64,000 nucleotides of DNA from Calliopsis andreniformis (taxonomy: Eukaryota; Arthropoda; Insecta; Hymenoptera; Andrenidae). The stretch spans positions 11,970,157-12,034,156 of the forward strand of contig NW_027480429.1 in assembly GCF_051401765.1 (NCBI RefSeq), in the 5' to 3' direction. Below the pieces are notes generated by a model. The model did not search any database. It had not been told where the DNA came from and saw nothing but the letters and a program-made list of their open reading frames with translations. Shown in pieces: positions 38,145-51,844 of the stretch (position 1 is its first letter; each line of letters starts with the position of its first letter). A program made the position numbers and the translations under genes.

Positions 38145-39260
38145 ACGAATAATTGCAACCAGTTTGAAAGTGATGGCCAATTCTACCTTCCGGGCAACCT
38201 AGGCTTCACTCTACGGCGTTGCTCCACTAGATCGAACAGCTAGGGCCTTAGAAGTCAACGCCAGAAGTATAAAATACAATATAAATACAACAGTTTTTCC
38301 ATCGTATAAAACGAATAATTGCAACCAGTATGAAACTTATGGTCATTTGTACTTTCCGAGCAACCTAGGCTCTACGCTAGGGCGTTGCTTCAACAGATTG
38401 AGTAGTTAGGGCCTTAGATGTTCAACGCCCGAAGCATAAAATGCAATAAAAATACAACTGTGCTTCCATCATATAACAGGAATAATTGCAACCAGTTTGA
38501 AAGTGATGGCCAATTCTACGTTCCGGGCAACCTAGGCTTCTCTCTAGGGCGTTGCTCCACCAGATCGAATAGTTAGTGCCTTAGAAGTCAACGCCTGAAG
38601 CATAATATACAATATAAATACAACAGTTTTTCCATCGTATAAAACAAATAATTGCAACCAGTATGAAACTTATGGTCATTTCTACTTTCAGAGCATCCTC
38701 GGCTTCACCCTAGGGCGTTGCTCCAACGGATTGAATAGTTAGGGCCCTAGAAGTCAACGCCCGAAACATAAAATGCAAAAAAAATACAACAGTGTTTCCA
38801 TCATATAACAGGAATAATTACAACCAGTTTGAAAGTGATGGCCAATTCTACGTTCCGGGCAACCTAGGTTTCACTCCAGGGCGTTGCTCCACCAGACCGA
38901 ATAGTTACGGCCCAAGAAGTCAACGCCAGAAGCATAAAATAGGATATAAATGCAACAGCTTTTCCATCGTATAAAACGAGTAATTGCAACCAGTATGAAA
39001 CTTATGGTCATTTCTACTTTCCGAGCAAGCTAGGCTTCACTCTAGGTCGTTGCTCCAACGGATTGAATAGTTAGGGCCTTAGAAGTCAACGCCCGAACCA
39101 CAAAATGCAAAAAAAATACAACAGTGTTTCCATCATATAACAGGAATGATTGCAACCAGTTTGAAAGTGATGGCCAATTCTACGTTCCGTGCAACCTAGG
39201 TTTCACTCCAGGGCGTTGCTCCACCAGACCGAATAGTTACGGCCCAAGAAGTCAACGACA
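38145..39260 (+). repeat. Copy of the 34.99-36.11 kb segment, exactly 19 monomers away
   Basis: The offset is 3154 bp, precisely 19 x 166, constant over about 1.1 kb (35031/38185, 35638/38792, 35970/39124). Shared markers are the one-base insertion AGATGTTCAACGCCC and GGCTCTACGCTAGGG. It ends near 39260, where CAACGACAGAAGC appears. Confidence 0.85.
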
Positions 39261-40180
39261 GAAGCATAAAATACGATATAAATGCAACAGCTTTTCCATC
39301 GTATAAAACGAGTAATTGCAACCAGTATGAAACTTATGGTCATTTCTACTTTCCGAGCAAGCTAGGCTTCACGCTAGGGCGTTGCTGCAACAGATTGAAT
39401 AGTTAGGGCCTTAGAAGTCAACGCCCGAAGCATAAAATGCAGCAAAAATACAACAGTGTTTCCATCATATAACAGGAATAATTGCAACCAGTTTGAAAGT
39501 GATGGCCAATTCTACGTTCCGGGCAACCTAGGCTTCGCTCTAGGGCGTTGCTCCACCAGATCGAAAAGATAGTGCCTTAGAAGTCAACGCCAGAAGCATA
39601 AAATGCGATATAAATACAACAGTTTTTCCATCGTATAAAACGAATAATTGCATCCAGTATGAAACTTATGGTCATTTCTACTTTCCCAGCAACCTAGGCT
39701 TCACCCTAGGGCGTTGCTCCAACAGATTGAATAGTTAGGGCCTTAGAAGTCAACGCCCGAAGCATAAAATGCAATAAAAATACAACAGTGTTTCCATAAT
39801 ATAACAGGAATAATTGCAACCAATTTGGAAAGTGATGGCCAATTCTACGTTCCGGGCAACCTAGGTTTCACTCCAGGGCGTTGCTCCACCAGACGGAATA
39901 GTTACGACCCAAGAAGTCAACGCCAGAAGCATAAAATACGATATAAATGCAACAGCTTTTCCACCGTGTAAAACGAATAATTGCAACCAGTATGAAACTT
40001 ATGTTCATTTCTACTTTCCGAGCAAGCTAGGCTTCACCCTAGGGCGTTGCTCCAACAGATTGAATAGTTAGGGCCTTAGAAGTCAACGCCCGAAGCATAA
40101 AATGCAATTAAAATACAACAGTGTTTCCATAATATAACAGGAATAATTGCAACCAGTTTGAAAGTGATGGCCAATTCTAC
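39120..40180 (+). repeat. Source or sister segment of 42.94-44.00 kb
   Basis: About 1.06 kb recurs at offset 3820 bp (23 monomers plus 2). Shared markers are CAACGACAGAAGC (39251 and 43071), the inserted base in CCAATTTGGAAAGTG, and CCACCGTGTAAAACG. The two diverge at about 40180/44000, where ACGTTCCAGGCAACC here becomes ACGTTCCGGGCAACC there. Confidence 0.85.
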
Positions 40181-40319
40181 GTTCCAGGCAACCTAGGTTT
40201 TACACCAGGGCGTTGCTCCTCCAGACCGAATAGTTACGGCCTAAGAAGTCAACGCCAGAAGCATAAAATACAATATAAATACAACAGCTTCTCCATCGTA
40301 TAAAACGAATAATTGCAAC

Positions 40320-41220
40320 CAGTATGAAACTTATGGTCATTTGTACTTTCCGAGCAACCTAGGCTTCACGCTATGGCGTTGCTCCAACAGATTGAATAGT
40401 TACGGCCTTAGAAGTCAACGCCCGAAGCATATAACGCAATAAAAATACAACAGTGTTTCCATAATATAACAGGAGTAATTGCAACCAATTTGGAAAGTGA
40501 TGGCCAATTCTACGTTCCGGGCAACCTAGGCTTCACTCTAGAGCGTTGCTCCAGCATATCGAATAGTTAGTGCCTTAGAAGTCAACGCCAGAAGCATAAA
40601 ATACGATATAAATACAACAGCTTTTCCATCTTATAAAACGAATAATTGCAACCAGTATGAAACTTATGTTCATTTCTACTTGCCGAGCAAGCTAGGCTTC
40701 ACCCTAGGGCGTTGCTCCAACAGATTGAATAGTTAGGGCCTTAGAAGTCAAGGCCCGAAGCATAAAATGCAATAAAAATCCAACAGTGTTTCCATCGTAT
40801 AAAACGAATAATTGCAAGCAGTATGAAACCTATGATCATTTCTACTTTCCGAGCAAGCTAGGCTTCACCCTAGGGCGTTGCTCCAACAGATTCAATAGTT
40901 AGGACCTTACAAGTGAACGCCCGAACCATAAAATGCAAAAAAAATACAACAGTGTTTCCATCATATAACAGGAGTAATTGCAACCAGTTTGAAAGTGATG
41001 GCCAATTCTACGTTCCGGGCAACCAAGGCTTCTCTCCATGGCGTTGCTCCACCAGACCGAATAGTTAGGGCCTAAGAAGCCAACGCCAGAAGCATAAAAT
41101 ACGATATAAGTACAACAGCTTTTCCATCGTATAAAACGAATAATTGCAACCAGTATGAAACTTATGGTCATTTCTTCTTTCCGAACAACCTAGGCTTCAC
41201 CCTAGGGCGTTGCTCCCACA
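40320..41220 (+). repeat. Segment duplicated at 45.63-46.87 kb
   Basis: The string GCATATAACGCAATAAAAAT links 40428 and 45742 (offset 5314, 32 monomers plus 2). Further right the offset becomes 5646 (34 monomers plus 2), so the right copy has two more monomers. A related stretch lies at 53515 (6970 bp beyond 46545). Shared variants are CCATGGCGTTGCTCC and ATATAAGTACAACAG. Confidence 0.75.
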
Positions 41221-42719
41221 TATTGAATAGTTATGGCCATAGAAGTCAATGCCCGAAGCATAAAATGCAATAAAAATACAACAGTGGTTCCATCATATAA
41301 CAGGAATAATTGCAACCAGTTTGAAAGTGATGACCAATTCTACGTTCCGGGCAACCTAGGCTTCACTCTAGGGCGTTGCTCCACCAGATCGAATAGTTAG
41401 GTCCATAGAAGTATACGCCAGAAGCATAAAATACGATATAAATACAACAGCGTTTGCATCGTATAAAACGAATAATTGCAACCAGTGTGAAAGTTATGGT
41501 CATTTCTACATTCCGAGCCACCTAGGATCCACTCTAGGGCGTTGCTCCACCAGATCGAATAGTTAGGTCCTTAGAAGCAAACGCCAGAAGCATAAAATAC
41601 GATAGAAATACAACAGCGTTTCCATCGTATAAAACGAATAATTGCAACCAGTGTGAAAGTTACGGTCATTTCTACATTCCGAGCTACCTAGGATCCACTC
41701 TAGGGCGTTGCTCCACCAGATCGAATAGTTAGGTCCTTAGAAGTAAACGCCAGAAGCATAAAATGCAAAAAAAATACAACAGTGTTTCCATCGTATAAAA
41801 CGAATAATTGCAACCAGTGTGAAAGTTACGGTCATTTCTACATTCCGAGCTACCTAGGATCCACTCTATTGCGTTGCTCCACCAGATCGAATAGTTAGGT
41901 CCTTAGAAGCAAACGCCAGAAGCATAAAATACGATAGAAATACAACAGCGTTTCCATCGTATAAAACGAATAATTGCAACCAGTGTGAAAGTTACGGTCA
42001 TTTCTACATTCCGAGCTACCTAGGATCCACTCTAGGGCGTTGCTCCACCAGATGGAATAGTTAGGTCCTGAGAAGCAAACGCCAGAAGCATAAAATACGA
42101 TAGAAATACAACAGCGTTTCCATCATATAAAACGAATAATTGCAAACAGTGTGAAGGTAATGGTCATTTCTTCGTTCCGGGCAAGCTAGGCTTCACCCTA
42201 GGCCGTTGTTCCACCAGATCGAATAGTTCAGGCCTAAGAAGTGAACGCCAGAAGCATAAAATGCAATAAAAATGCAACAGTTTTTCCAATGTATAACAGG
42301 ATTAATTGCAACCAGTTTGAAAGTGATGGCCATTTCTCCTTTCCGGGCAACCTAGGCTTCACTCTAGGGCGTTGCTCCACGAGATCGAATAGCTAGGGCC
42401 TTAGAAGTCAACGCCAGAATCATAAAATACAATATAAATACAACAGTTTTTCCATCGTATAAAACGAATAATTGCAACCAGTATGAAACTGATGGTCATT
42501 TCTATTTTCCGAGCAACCTAGGTTTCACCCTAGGGCGTTGCTCCAACAGATTGAATAGTTAGGGCCTTAGAAGTCAACGCCCGAAGCATAAAATGAAATA
42601 AAAATACAACAGTGTTTTCATAATATAACAGGAATAATTGCAACCAGTTTGAAAGTGATGGCCAATTCTACGTTTCGGGCAACCTAGGCTTCACACTAGG
42701 GCGTTGCTCCACCAGATCG

Positions 42720-44005
42720 AATAGTTAGTGCCTTAGAAGTCAACGCCTGAAGCATAATATACAATATAAATACAACAGTTTTTCCATCGTATAAAACAAA
42801 TAATTGCAACCAGTATGAAACTTATGGTCATTTCTACTTTCAGAGCAACCTAGGCTTCACCCTAGGGCGTTGCTCCAACGGATTGAATAGTTAGGGCCCT
42901 AGAAGTCAACGCCCGAAACATAAAATGCAAAAAAAATACAACAGTGTTTCCATCATATAACAGGAATAATTGCAACCAGTTTGAAAGTGATGGCCAATTC
43001 TACGTTCCGGGCAACCTAGGTTTCACTCCAGGGCGTTGCTCCACCAGACCGAATAGTTACGGCCCAAGAAGTCAACGACAGAAGCATAAAATACGATATA
43101 AATGCAACAGCTTTTCCATCGTATAAAACGAGTAATTGCAACCAGTATGAAACTTATGGTCATTTCTACTTTCCGAGCAAGCTAGGCTTCACGCTAGGGC
43201 GTTGCTGCAACAGATTGAATAGTTAGGGCCTTAGAAGTCAACGCCCGAAGCATAAAATGCAGCAAAAATACAACAGTGTTTCCATCATATAACAGGAATA
43301 ATTGCAACCAGTTTGAAAGTGATGGCCAATTCTACGTTCCGGGCAACCTAGGCTTCGCTCTAGGGCGTTGCTCCACCAGATCGAAAAGATAGTGCCTTAG
43401 AAGTCAACGCCAGAAGCATAAAATGCGATATAAATACAACAGTTTTTCCATCGTATAAAACGAATAATTGCATCCAGTATGAAACTTATGGTCATTTCTA
43501 CTTTCCGAGCAACCTAGGCTTCACCCTAGGGCGTTGCTCCAACAGATTGAATAGTTAGGGCCTTAGAAGTCAACGCCCGAAGCATAAAATGCAATAAAAA
43601 TACAACAGTGTTTCCATAATATAACAGGAATAATTGCAACCAATTTGGAAAGTGATGGCCAATTCTACGTTCCGGGCAACCTAGGTTTCACTCCAGGGCG
43701 TTGCTCCACCAGACGGAATAGTTACGACCCAAGAAGTCAACGCCAGAAGCATAAAATACGATATAAATGCAACAGCTTTTCCACCGTGTAAAACGAATAA
43801 TTGCAACCAGTATGAAACTTATGTTCATTTCTACTTTCCGAGCAAGCTAGGCTTCACCCTAGGGCGTTGCTCCAACAGATTGAATAGTTAGGGCCTTAGA
43901 AGTCAACGCCCGAAGCATAAAATGCAATTAAAATACAACAGTGTTTCCATAATATAACAGGAATAATTGCAACCAGTTTGAAAGTGATGGCCAATTCTAC
44001 GTTCC
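42720..44005 (+). repeat. Composite copy of zone IV sequence inside zone V
   Basis: Positions 42720-43060 match about 38570-38910 (offset 4152, 25 monomers plus 2). Positions 43070-44005 match about 39250-40185 (offset 3820). The change of 332 bp means that two monomers, one dimer, were dropped at the junction. Confidence 0.75.
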
Positions 44006-47000
44006 GGGCAACCTAGGCTTCACTCTAGGGCGTTGCTCCACCAGATCGAATAGTTAGGTCCATAGAAGTATACGCCAGAAGCATAAAATACGATATAAAT
44101 ACAACAGCGTTTGCATCGTATAAAACGAATAATTGCAACCAGTGTGAAAGTTATGGTCATTTCTACATTCCGAGCCACCTAGGATCCACTCTAGGGCGTT
44201 GCTCCACCAGATCGAATAGTTAGGTCCTTAGAAGCAAACGCCAGAAGCATAAAATACGATAGAAATACAACAGCGTTTCCATCGTATAAAACGAATAATT
44301 GCAACCAGTGTGAAAGTTACGGTCATTTCTACATTCCGAGCAACCTAGGATCCACTCTAGGGCGTTGCTCCACCAGATCGAATAGTTAGGTCCATAGAAG
44401 TATACGCCAGAAGCATAAAATACGATATAAATACAACAGCGTTTGCATCGTATAAAACGAATAATTGCAACCAGTTTGAAAGTGATGGCCAATTCTACCT
44501 TCCGGGCAACCTAGGCTGCACTCTAGGGCGTTGCTCCACTAGATCGAATAGTTAGTGCCGTAGATGTCAACGCCAGAAGCATAAAATACGATATAAATAC
44601 AACAGCTTTTCCATCGTATAAAAGGATTAATTGCAACCAGTTTGAACGTGATGGTCATTTCTCCTTTCCGGGCAACCTAGGCTTCACTCTAGGGCGTTGC
44701 TCCACTAGATCGAAAAGTTAGTGCCGTAGAAGTCAACGCCAGAAGCATAAAATACAATATAAATACAACAGTTTTTCCATCGTATGAAACAAATAATTGC
44801 AATCAGTATGAAACTTATGGTCATTTCTACGTTCCGAGCAACCTAGGCTTCACCCTAGGGCGTTGCTCCAACGGATTGAATAGTTAGGGCCTTAGAAGTC
44901 AATGCCCGAACCATAAAATGCAAAAAAAATACAACAGTATTTCCTTCATATAACAGGAATAATTGCAACCAGTTTGAAAGTGATGGCCAATTCTACGTTC
45001 CGGGCAACCTAGGTTTCACACCAGGGCGTTGCTCCACCAGACCGAATAGTTACGGCCTAAGAAGTCAACGCCAGAAGCATAAAATACGATATAAATACAA
45101 CAGCTTTTCCATCGTATAAAACGAATAATTGCAACCAGTGTGAAAGTAATGGTCATTTCTACGTTCCGCGCACCCTAGGCGTCACTCTAGGGCGTTACTC
45201 CACCACATCTAATAGCTACGGCCTTAGAAGTCAACGCCAGAGGCATAAAGTACAATATAAATACAACAGCGTTTCCATCGTATAAAACGAATAATTGCAA
45301 CCAGTGTGAAAGTGATGGTCATTTCCACATTCCGAGCAACCTAGGCTTCACTCTAGGGCGTTGCTCCACCAGATCGAATAGTTAGGTCCTCAGAAGTAAA
45401 CGCCAGAAGCATAAAATACGATATAAATACAACAGCCTTTCCATCGTATAAAAGGATTAATTGCAACCAGTTTGAACGTGATGGTCATTTCTCCTTTCCG
45501 GGCAACCTAGGCTTCACTCCAGGGCGTTGCTCCACTAGGTCGAACAGCTAGGGACTTAGAAGTCAACGCCAGAAGCATAAGATACAATATAAATACAACA
45601 GTTTTGCCATCGTATAAAACGAATAATTGCAACCAGTATGAAACTTATGGTCATTTGTACTTTCCGAGCAACCTAGGCTTCACGCTAGGGCGTTGCTCCA
45701 ACAGATTGAATAGTTACGGCCTTAGAAGTCAACGCCCGAAGCATATAACGCAATAAAAATACAACAGTGTTTCCATAATATAACAGGAATAATTGCAACC
45801 AATTTGGAAAGTGATGGCCAATTCTACGTTCCGGGCAACCTAGGCTTCACTCTAGAGCGTTGCTCCAGCATATCGAATAGTTAGTGCCTTAGAAGTCAAC
45901 GCCAGAAGCATAAAATACAATATAAATACAACAGCTTTTCCATCGTATAAAACGAATGATTGCAACCAGTATGAAACTTATGGTCATTTCTACTTTCCTA
46001 GCATCTTAGGCTTCACCCTAGGGCGTTGCTCCAGCAGATTGAATAGTTAGGGCCTTAGAACTCTACGCCCGAACCATAAAATGCAAAAAAAATACAACAG
46101 TGTTTCCATCATATAACAGGAATAATTGCAACCAGTTTGAAAGTGATGGCAAATTCTACGTTCCGGGCAACCTAGGTTTCACTCCAGGGCGTTGCTCCAC
46201 CAGACCGAATAGTTACGGCGCAAGAAGTCAACGCCAGAAGCATAAAATACGATATAAATACAACAGCTTTTCCATCTTATAAAACGAATAATTGCAACCA
46301 GTATGAAACTTATGTTCATTTCTACTTGCCGAGCAAGCTAGGTTTCACCCCAGGGCGTTGCTCCAACAGATTGAATAGTTAGGGCCTTAGAAGTCAACGC
46401 CCGAAGCATAAAATGCAATAAAAATCCAACAGTGTTTCCATCGTATAAAACGAATAATTGCAAGCAGTATGAAACTTATGATCATTTCTACTTTCCGAGC
46501 AAGCTAGGCTTCACCCTAGGGCGTTGCTCCAACAGATTCAATAATTAGGACCTTACAAGTGAACGCCCGAACCATAAAATGCAAAAAAAATACAACAGTG
46601 TTTCCATCATATAACAGGAGTAATTGCAACCAGTTTGAAAGTGATGGCCAATTCTACGTTCCGGGCAACCAAGGCTTCTCTCCATGGCGTTGCTCCACCA
46701 GACCGAATAGTTACGGCCTAAGAAGCCAACGCCAGAAGCATAAAATACGATATAAGTACAACAGCTTTTCCATCGTATAAAACGAATAATTGCAACCAGT
46801 ATGAAACTTATGGTCATTTCTACTTTCCGAACAACCTAGGCTTCACCCTAGGGCGTTGCTCCCACAGATTGAATAGTTATGGCCTTAGAAGTCTACGCCC
46901 GAACCATAAAATGCAAAAAAAATACAACAGTATTTCCATCATATAACAGGAATAATTGCGACCAGTTTGAAGGTGATGGGCAATTCTAAGTTCCGGGCAA

Positions 47001-47530
47001 CCTAGGCTTCACTCTAGGGCGTTGCTCTACCAGATCGAATAGTTAGTGCCTTAGAAGTCAACGCCAGAAGCATAAAATACGATATAAATATAACAGCGTT
47101 TGCATCGTATAAAACGAATAATTGCAACCAGTGTGAAAGTTATGGTCATTTCTACATTCCGAGTAACCTGGGACCCACTCTAGGGCGTTGCTCCACCAGA
47201 TCGAATAGTTAGGTCCATAGAAGTATACGCCAGAAGCATAAAATACGATATAAATACAACAGCGTTTGCATCGTATAAAACGAATAATTGCAACCAGCGT
47301 GAAAGTTATGGTCATTTCTACATTCCGAGCCACCTAGGGTCCACTCCAGGGCGTTGCTCCACCAGATCGAATAGTTAGGTCCCTAGAAGTAAACGCCAGA
47401 AGCATAAAATACGATATAAATACAACAGCGTTTGCATCGTATAAAACGAATATTTGCAACCAGTGTGAAAGTTATGGTCATTTCTACATTCCGAGCTGCC
47501 TAGGATTCACTCTAGGGCGTTGCTCCACCA

Positions 47531-50500
47531 GATCGAATAGTTAGGTCTTTAGAAGTAAACGCCAGAAGCATAAAATACGATATAAATACAACAGCGTTTC
47601 CATCGTATAAAAGGAATAATTGCAAACAGTGTGAAGGTAATGGTCATTTCTACGTTCCGGGCAAGCTAGGCTTCACCCTATGCCGTTGTTCCACCAGATC
47701 GAATAGTTAGGGCCTAAGAAGTGAACGCCAGAAGCATAAAATGCAATAAAAATACAACAGTTTTTCCAATGTATAACAGGATTAATTGCAACCAGTTTGA
47801 AAGTGATGGTCATTTCTCCTTTCCGGGCAACCTAGGCTTCTCCCTAGGGCGTTGCTCCAACAGATTGAATAGTTAGGGCCTTAGAAGTCAACGCCCGAAG
47901 CATAAAATGCAATAAAAATGCAACAGTGTTTCCATCATATGACAGGTATAATTGCAACCAGTGTGAAAGTTATGGTCACTTCTACTTTCCGGGCAACCTA
48001 GGCGTCACTCAAGGGCTTTGCTCCACCAGATCGAATAGTTAGGGCCTTCGAAGTCAACGCCAGAAGCATAAAATACATTAAAGATGCAACAGTTTTTCCA
48101 TCGTATATCAGGAATAATTGCAACCAGTGTGAAGGTAATGGCATATCATTGTTCCGGTCAACCTAGGCTTCACCCTAGGGCGTTGCTCCAACAGATTGAA
48201 TAGTTAGGGCCATAGAAGTCAACGCCCGAAGCATAAAATGCAATAAAAATACAACAGTGGTTCCATCATATAACAGGAATAATTGCAACCAGTTTGAAAG
48301 TGATGACCAATTCTACGTTCCGGGCAACCTAGGCTTCACTCTAGGGCGTTGCTCCACCAGATCGAATAGTTAGGTCCATAGAAGTATACGCCAGAAGCAT
48401 AAAATACGATATAAATAGAACAGCGTTTGCATCGTATAAAACGAATAATTGCAACCAGTGTGAAAGTTATGGTCATTTCTACATTCCGAGCCACCTAGGA
48501 TCCACTCTAGGGCGTTGCTCCACCAGATCGAATAGTTAGGTCCTTAGAAGCAAACGCCAGAAGCATAAAATACGATAGAAATACAACAGCGTTTCCATCG
48601 TATAAAACGAATAATTGCAACCAGTGTGAAAGTTACGGTCATTTCTACATTCCGAGCTACCTAGGATCCACTCTAGGGCGTTGCTCCACCAGATCGAATA
48701 GTTAGGTCCTTAGAAGTAAACGCCAGAAGCATAAAATACGATATAAATACAACAGCGTTTGCATCGTATAAAACGAATATTTGCAACCAGTGTGAAAGTT
48801 ATGGTCATTTCTACGTTCCGAGCAGCCTAGGATTCACTCTAGGGCGTTGCTCCACCAGATCGAATAGTTAGGTCTTCAGAAGTAAACGCCAGAAGCATAA
48901 AAAACTATATAAATACAACAGCTTTTCCATCGTATAAAAGGAATAATTGCAAACAGTGTGAAGGTAATGGTCATATCTACGTTCCGGGCAAGCTAGGCTT
49001 CACCCTATGCCGTTGTTCCACCAGATCGAATAGTTAGGGCCTAAGAAGTGAACGCCAGAAGCATAAAATGCAATAAAAATACAACAGTTTTTCCAATCTA
49101 TAACAGGACTAATTGCAACCAGTTTGAAAGTGATGGTCATTTCTCCTTTCCGGGCAACCTAGGCTTCACTCTAGGGCGTTGCTCCACTAGATCGAATAGC
49201 TAGGGCCTTAGAAGTCAACGCCAGAAGCATAAAATACAATATAAATACAACAGCTTTTCCATCGTATAAAACGAATAATTGCAACAAGTATGAAACTTAT
49301 GGACATTTCTACTTTCCGAGCAACCTAGGCTTCACCCTTGGGCGCTGCTCCAACAGATTGAATAGCTAGTGCCTTAGAAGTCAACGCCAGAAGCATAAAA
49401 TACGATATAAATACAACAGCGTTTGCATCGTATAAAACGAATAATTGCAACCAGTGTGAAAGTTATGGTCATTTCTACATTCCGAGCAACCTAGGATCCA
49501 CTCTAGGGCGTTGCTCCACCAGATCGAATAGTTAGGTCCTTAGAATTAAACGCCAGGAGCATAAAATACGATATAAATACAACAGCGTTTGCATCGTATA
49601 AAACGAATAATTGCAACCAGTGTGAAAGTTTTGGTCATTTCTACATTCCGAGCTACCCAGGAACCACTCTAGGGCGTTGCTCCACCAGATCGAATAGTTA
49701 GGTCTTTAGAAGTAAACGCCAGAAGCATAAAATACGATATAAATACAACAGCTTTTCCATCGTATAAAAGGAATAATTGCAAACAGTGTGAAGGTAATGG
49801 TCATTTCTACGTTCCGGGCAAGCTAGGCTTCACCCTATGCCGTTGTTCCACCAGATCGAATAGTTAGGGCCTAAGAAGTGAACGCCAGAAGCATAAAATG
49901 CAATAAAAATACAACAGTTTTTCCAATGTATAACAGGATTAATTGCAACCAGTTTGAAAGTGATGGTCATTTCTCCTTTCCGGGCAACCTAGGCTTCTCC
50001 CTAGGGCGTTGCTCCAACAGATTGAATAGTTAGGGCCTTAGAAGTCAACGCCCGAAGCATAAAATGCAATAAAAATGCAACAGTGTTTCCATCATATGAC
50101 AGGTATAATTGCAACCAGTGTGAAAGTTATGGTCACTTCTACTTTCCGGGCAACCTAGGCGTCACTCAAGGGCTTTGCTCCACCAGATCGAATAGTTAGG
50201 GCCTTCGAAGTCAACGCCAGAAGCATAAAATACATTAAAGATGCAACAGTTTTTCCATCGTATATCAGGAATAATTGCAACCAGTGTGAAGGTAATGGCA
50301 TATCATTGTTCCGGTCAACCTAGGCTTCACCCTAGGGCGTTGCTCCAACAGATTGAATAGTTAGGGCCATAGAAGTCAACGCCCGAAGCATAAAATGCAA
50401 TAAAAATACAACAGTGGTTCCATCATATAACAGGAATAATTGCAACCAGTTTGAAAGTGATGACCAATTCTACGTTCCGGGCAACCTAGGCTTCACTCTA

Positions 50501-51844
50501 GGGCGTTGCTCCACCAGATCGAATAGTTAGGTCCATAGAAGTATACGCCAGAAGCATAAAATACGATATAAATAGAACAGCGTTTGCATCGTATAAAACG
50601 AATAATTGCAACCAGTGTGAAAGTTATGGTCATTTCTACATTCCGAGCCACCTAGGATCCACTCTAGGGCGTTGCTCCACCAGATCGAATAGTTAGGTCC
50701 TTAGAAGCAAACGCCAGAAGCATAAAATACGATAGAAATACAACAGCGTTTCCATCGTATAAAACGAATAATTGCAACCAGTGTGAAAGTTACGGTCATT
50801 TCTACATTCCGAGCTACCTAGGATCCACTCTAGGGCGTTGCTCCACCAGATCGAATAGTTAGGTCCTTAGAAGTAAACGCCAGAAGCATAAAATACGATA
50901 TAAATACAACAGCGTTTGCATCGTATAAAACGAATATTTGCAACCAGTGTGAAAGTTATGGTCATTTCTACGTTCCGAGCAGCCTAGGATTCACTCTAGG
51001 GCGTTGCTCCACCAGATCGAATAGTTAGGTCTTCAGAAGTAAACGCCAGAAGCATAAAAAACTATATAAATACAACAGCTCTTCCATCGTATAAAAGGAA
51101 TAATTGCAAACAGTGTGAAGGTAATGGTCATATCTACGTTCCGGGCAAGCTAGGCTTCACCCTATGCCGTTGTTCCACCAGATCGAATAGTTAGGGCCTA
51201 AGAAGTGAACGCCAGAAGCATAAAATGCAATAAAAATACAACAGTTTTTCCAATCTATAACAGGACTAATTGCAACCAGTTTGAAAGTGATGGTCATTTC
51301 TCCTTTCCGGGCAACCTAGGCTTCACTCTAGGGCGTTGCTCCACTAGATCGAATAGCTAGGGCCTTAGAAGTCAACGCCAGAAGCATAAAATACAATATA
51401 AATACAACAGCTTTTCCATCGTATAAAACGAATAATTGCAACAAGTATGAAACTTATGGACATTTCTACTTTCCGAGCAACCTAGGCTTCACCCTTGGGC
51501 GCTGCTCCAACAGATTGAATAGCTAGTGCCTTAGAAGTCAACGCCAGAAGCATAAAATACGATATAAATACAACAGCGTTTGCATCGTATAAAACGAATA
51601 ATTGCAACCAGTGTGAAAGTTATGGTCATTTCTACATTCCGAGCAACCTAGGATCCACTCTAGGGCGTTGCTCCACCAGATCGAATAGTTAGGTCCTTAG
51701 AATTAAACGCCAGGAGCATAAAATACGATATAAATACAACAGCGTTTGCATCGTATAAAACGAATAATTGCAACCAGTGTGAAAGTTTTGGTCATTTCTA
51801 CATTCCGAGCTACCCAGGAACCACTCTAGGGCGTTGCTCCACCA
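47531..51844 (+). repeat. 2157 bp (13-monomer) tandem duplication
   Basis: Copies are about 47531-49687 and 49688-51844, offset 2157 bp (13 x 166 minus 1). Marker strings recur exactly: TTCTCCCTAGGGCG (about 47839 and 49996), ATACATTAAAGATGC (about 48072 and 50229), GGCATATCATTGTTCCGG, and AAAAAACTATATAAATAC. I noticed only one or two base differences (for example GCTTTTCC versus GCTCTTCC near 51078). The right edge is set where GGTCTTTAG becomes GGTCCTTAG. Confidence 0.92.

Larger units (their letters stand above)
31620..41400 (+). repeat. Zone IV: alternating-subfamily (dimeric) satellite with larger segment copies
   Basis: Two monomer subfamilies alternate. One (b) has CCAGTTTGAAAGTGATGG followed by CCAATTCTACG and an upstream CATCATATAACAGG. 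The other (c) has CCAGTATGAAACTTATGG, CTACTTTCCGAGC and CCAACAGATTGAATAG. From about 31.68 to 37.15 kb they follow b-c-b-c with few exceptions (near 32.18 and 33.34 kb), giving a ~332 bp dimer. The 166 bp phase barely drifts. Longer copied segments at offsets 1993, 2987, 3154 and 5146 bp are laid over this. Confidence 0.85.

Noticed and set aside
40920..40960. A8 homopolymer (GCAAAAAAAATAC) as an A-rich tail of a retroposed element
   Set aside because: It is at a fixed monomer position in subfamily b and varies between seven and eight A residues among copies, which is ordinary slippage within the satellite.
41525..42140. Run of four GGATCC monomers as a separate satellite family
   Set aside because: They share the rest of the monomer and the same 166 bp phase, so they are a subfamily, not another satellite.
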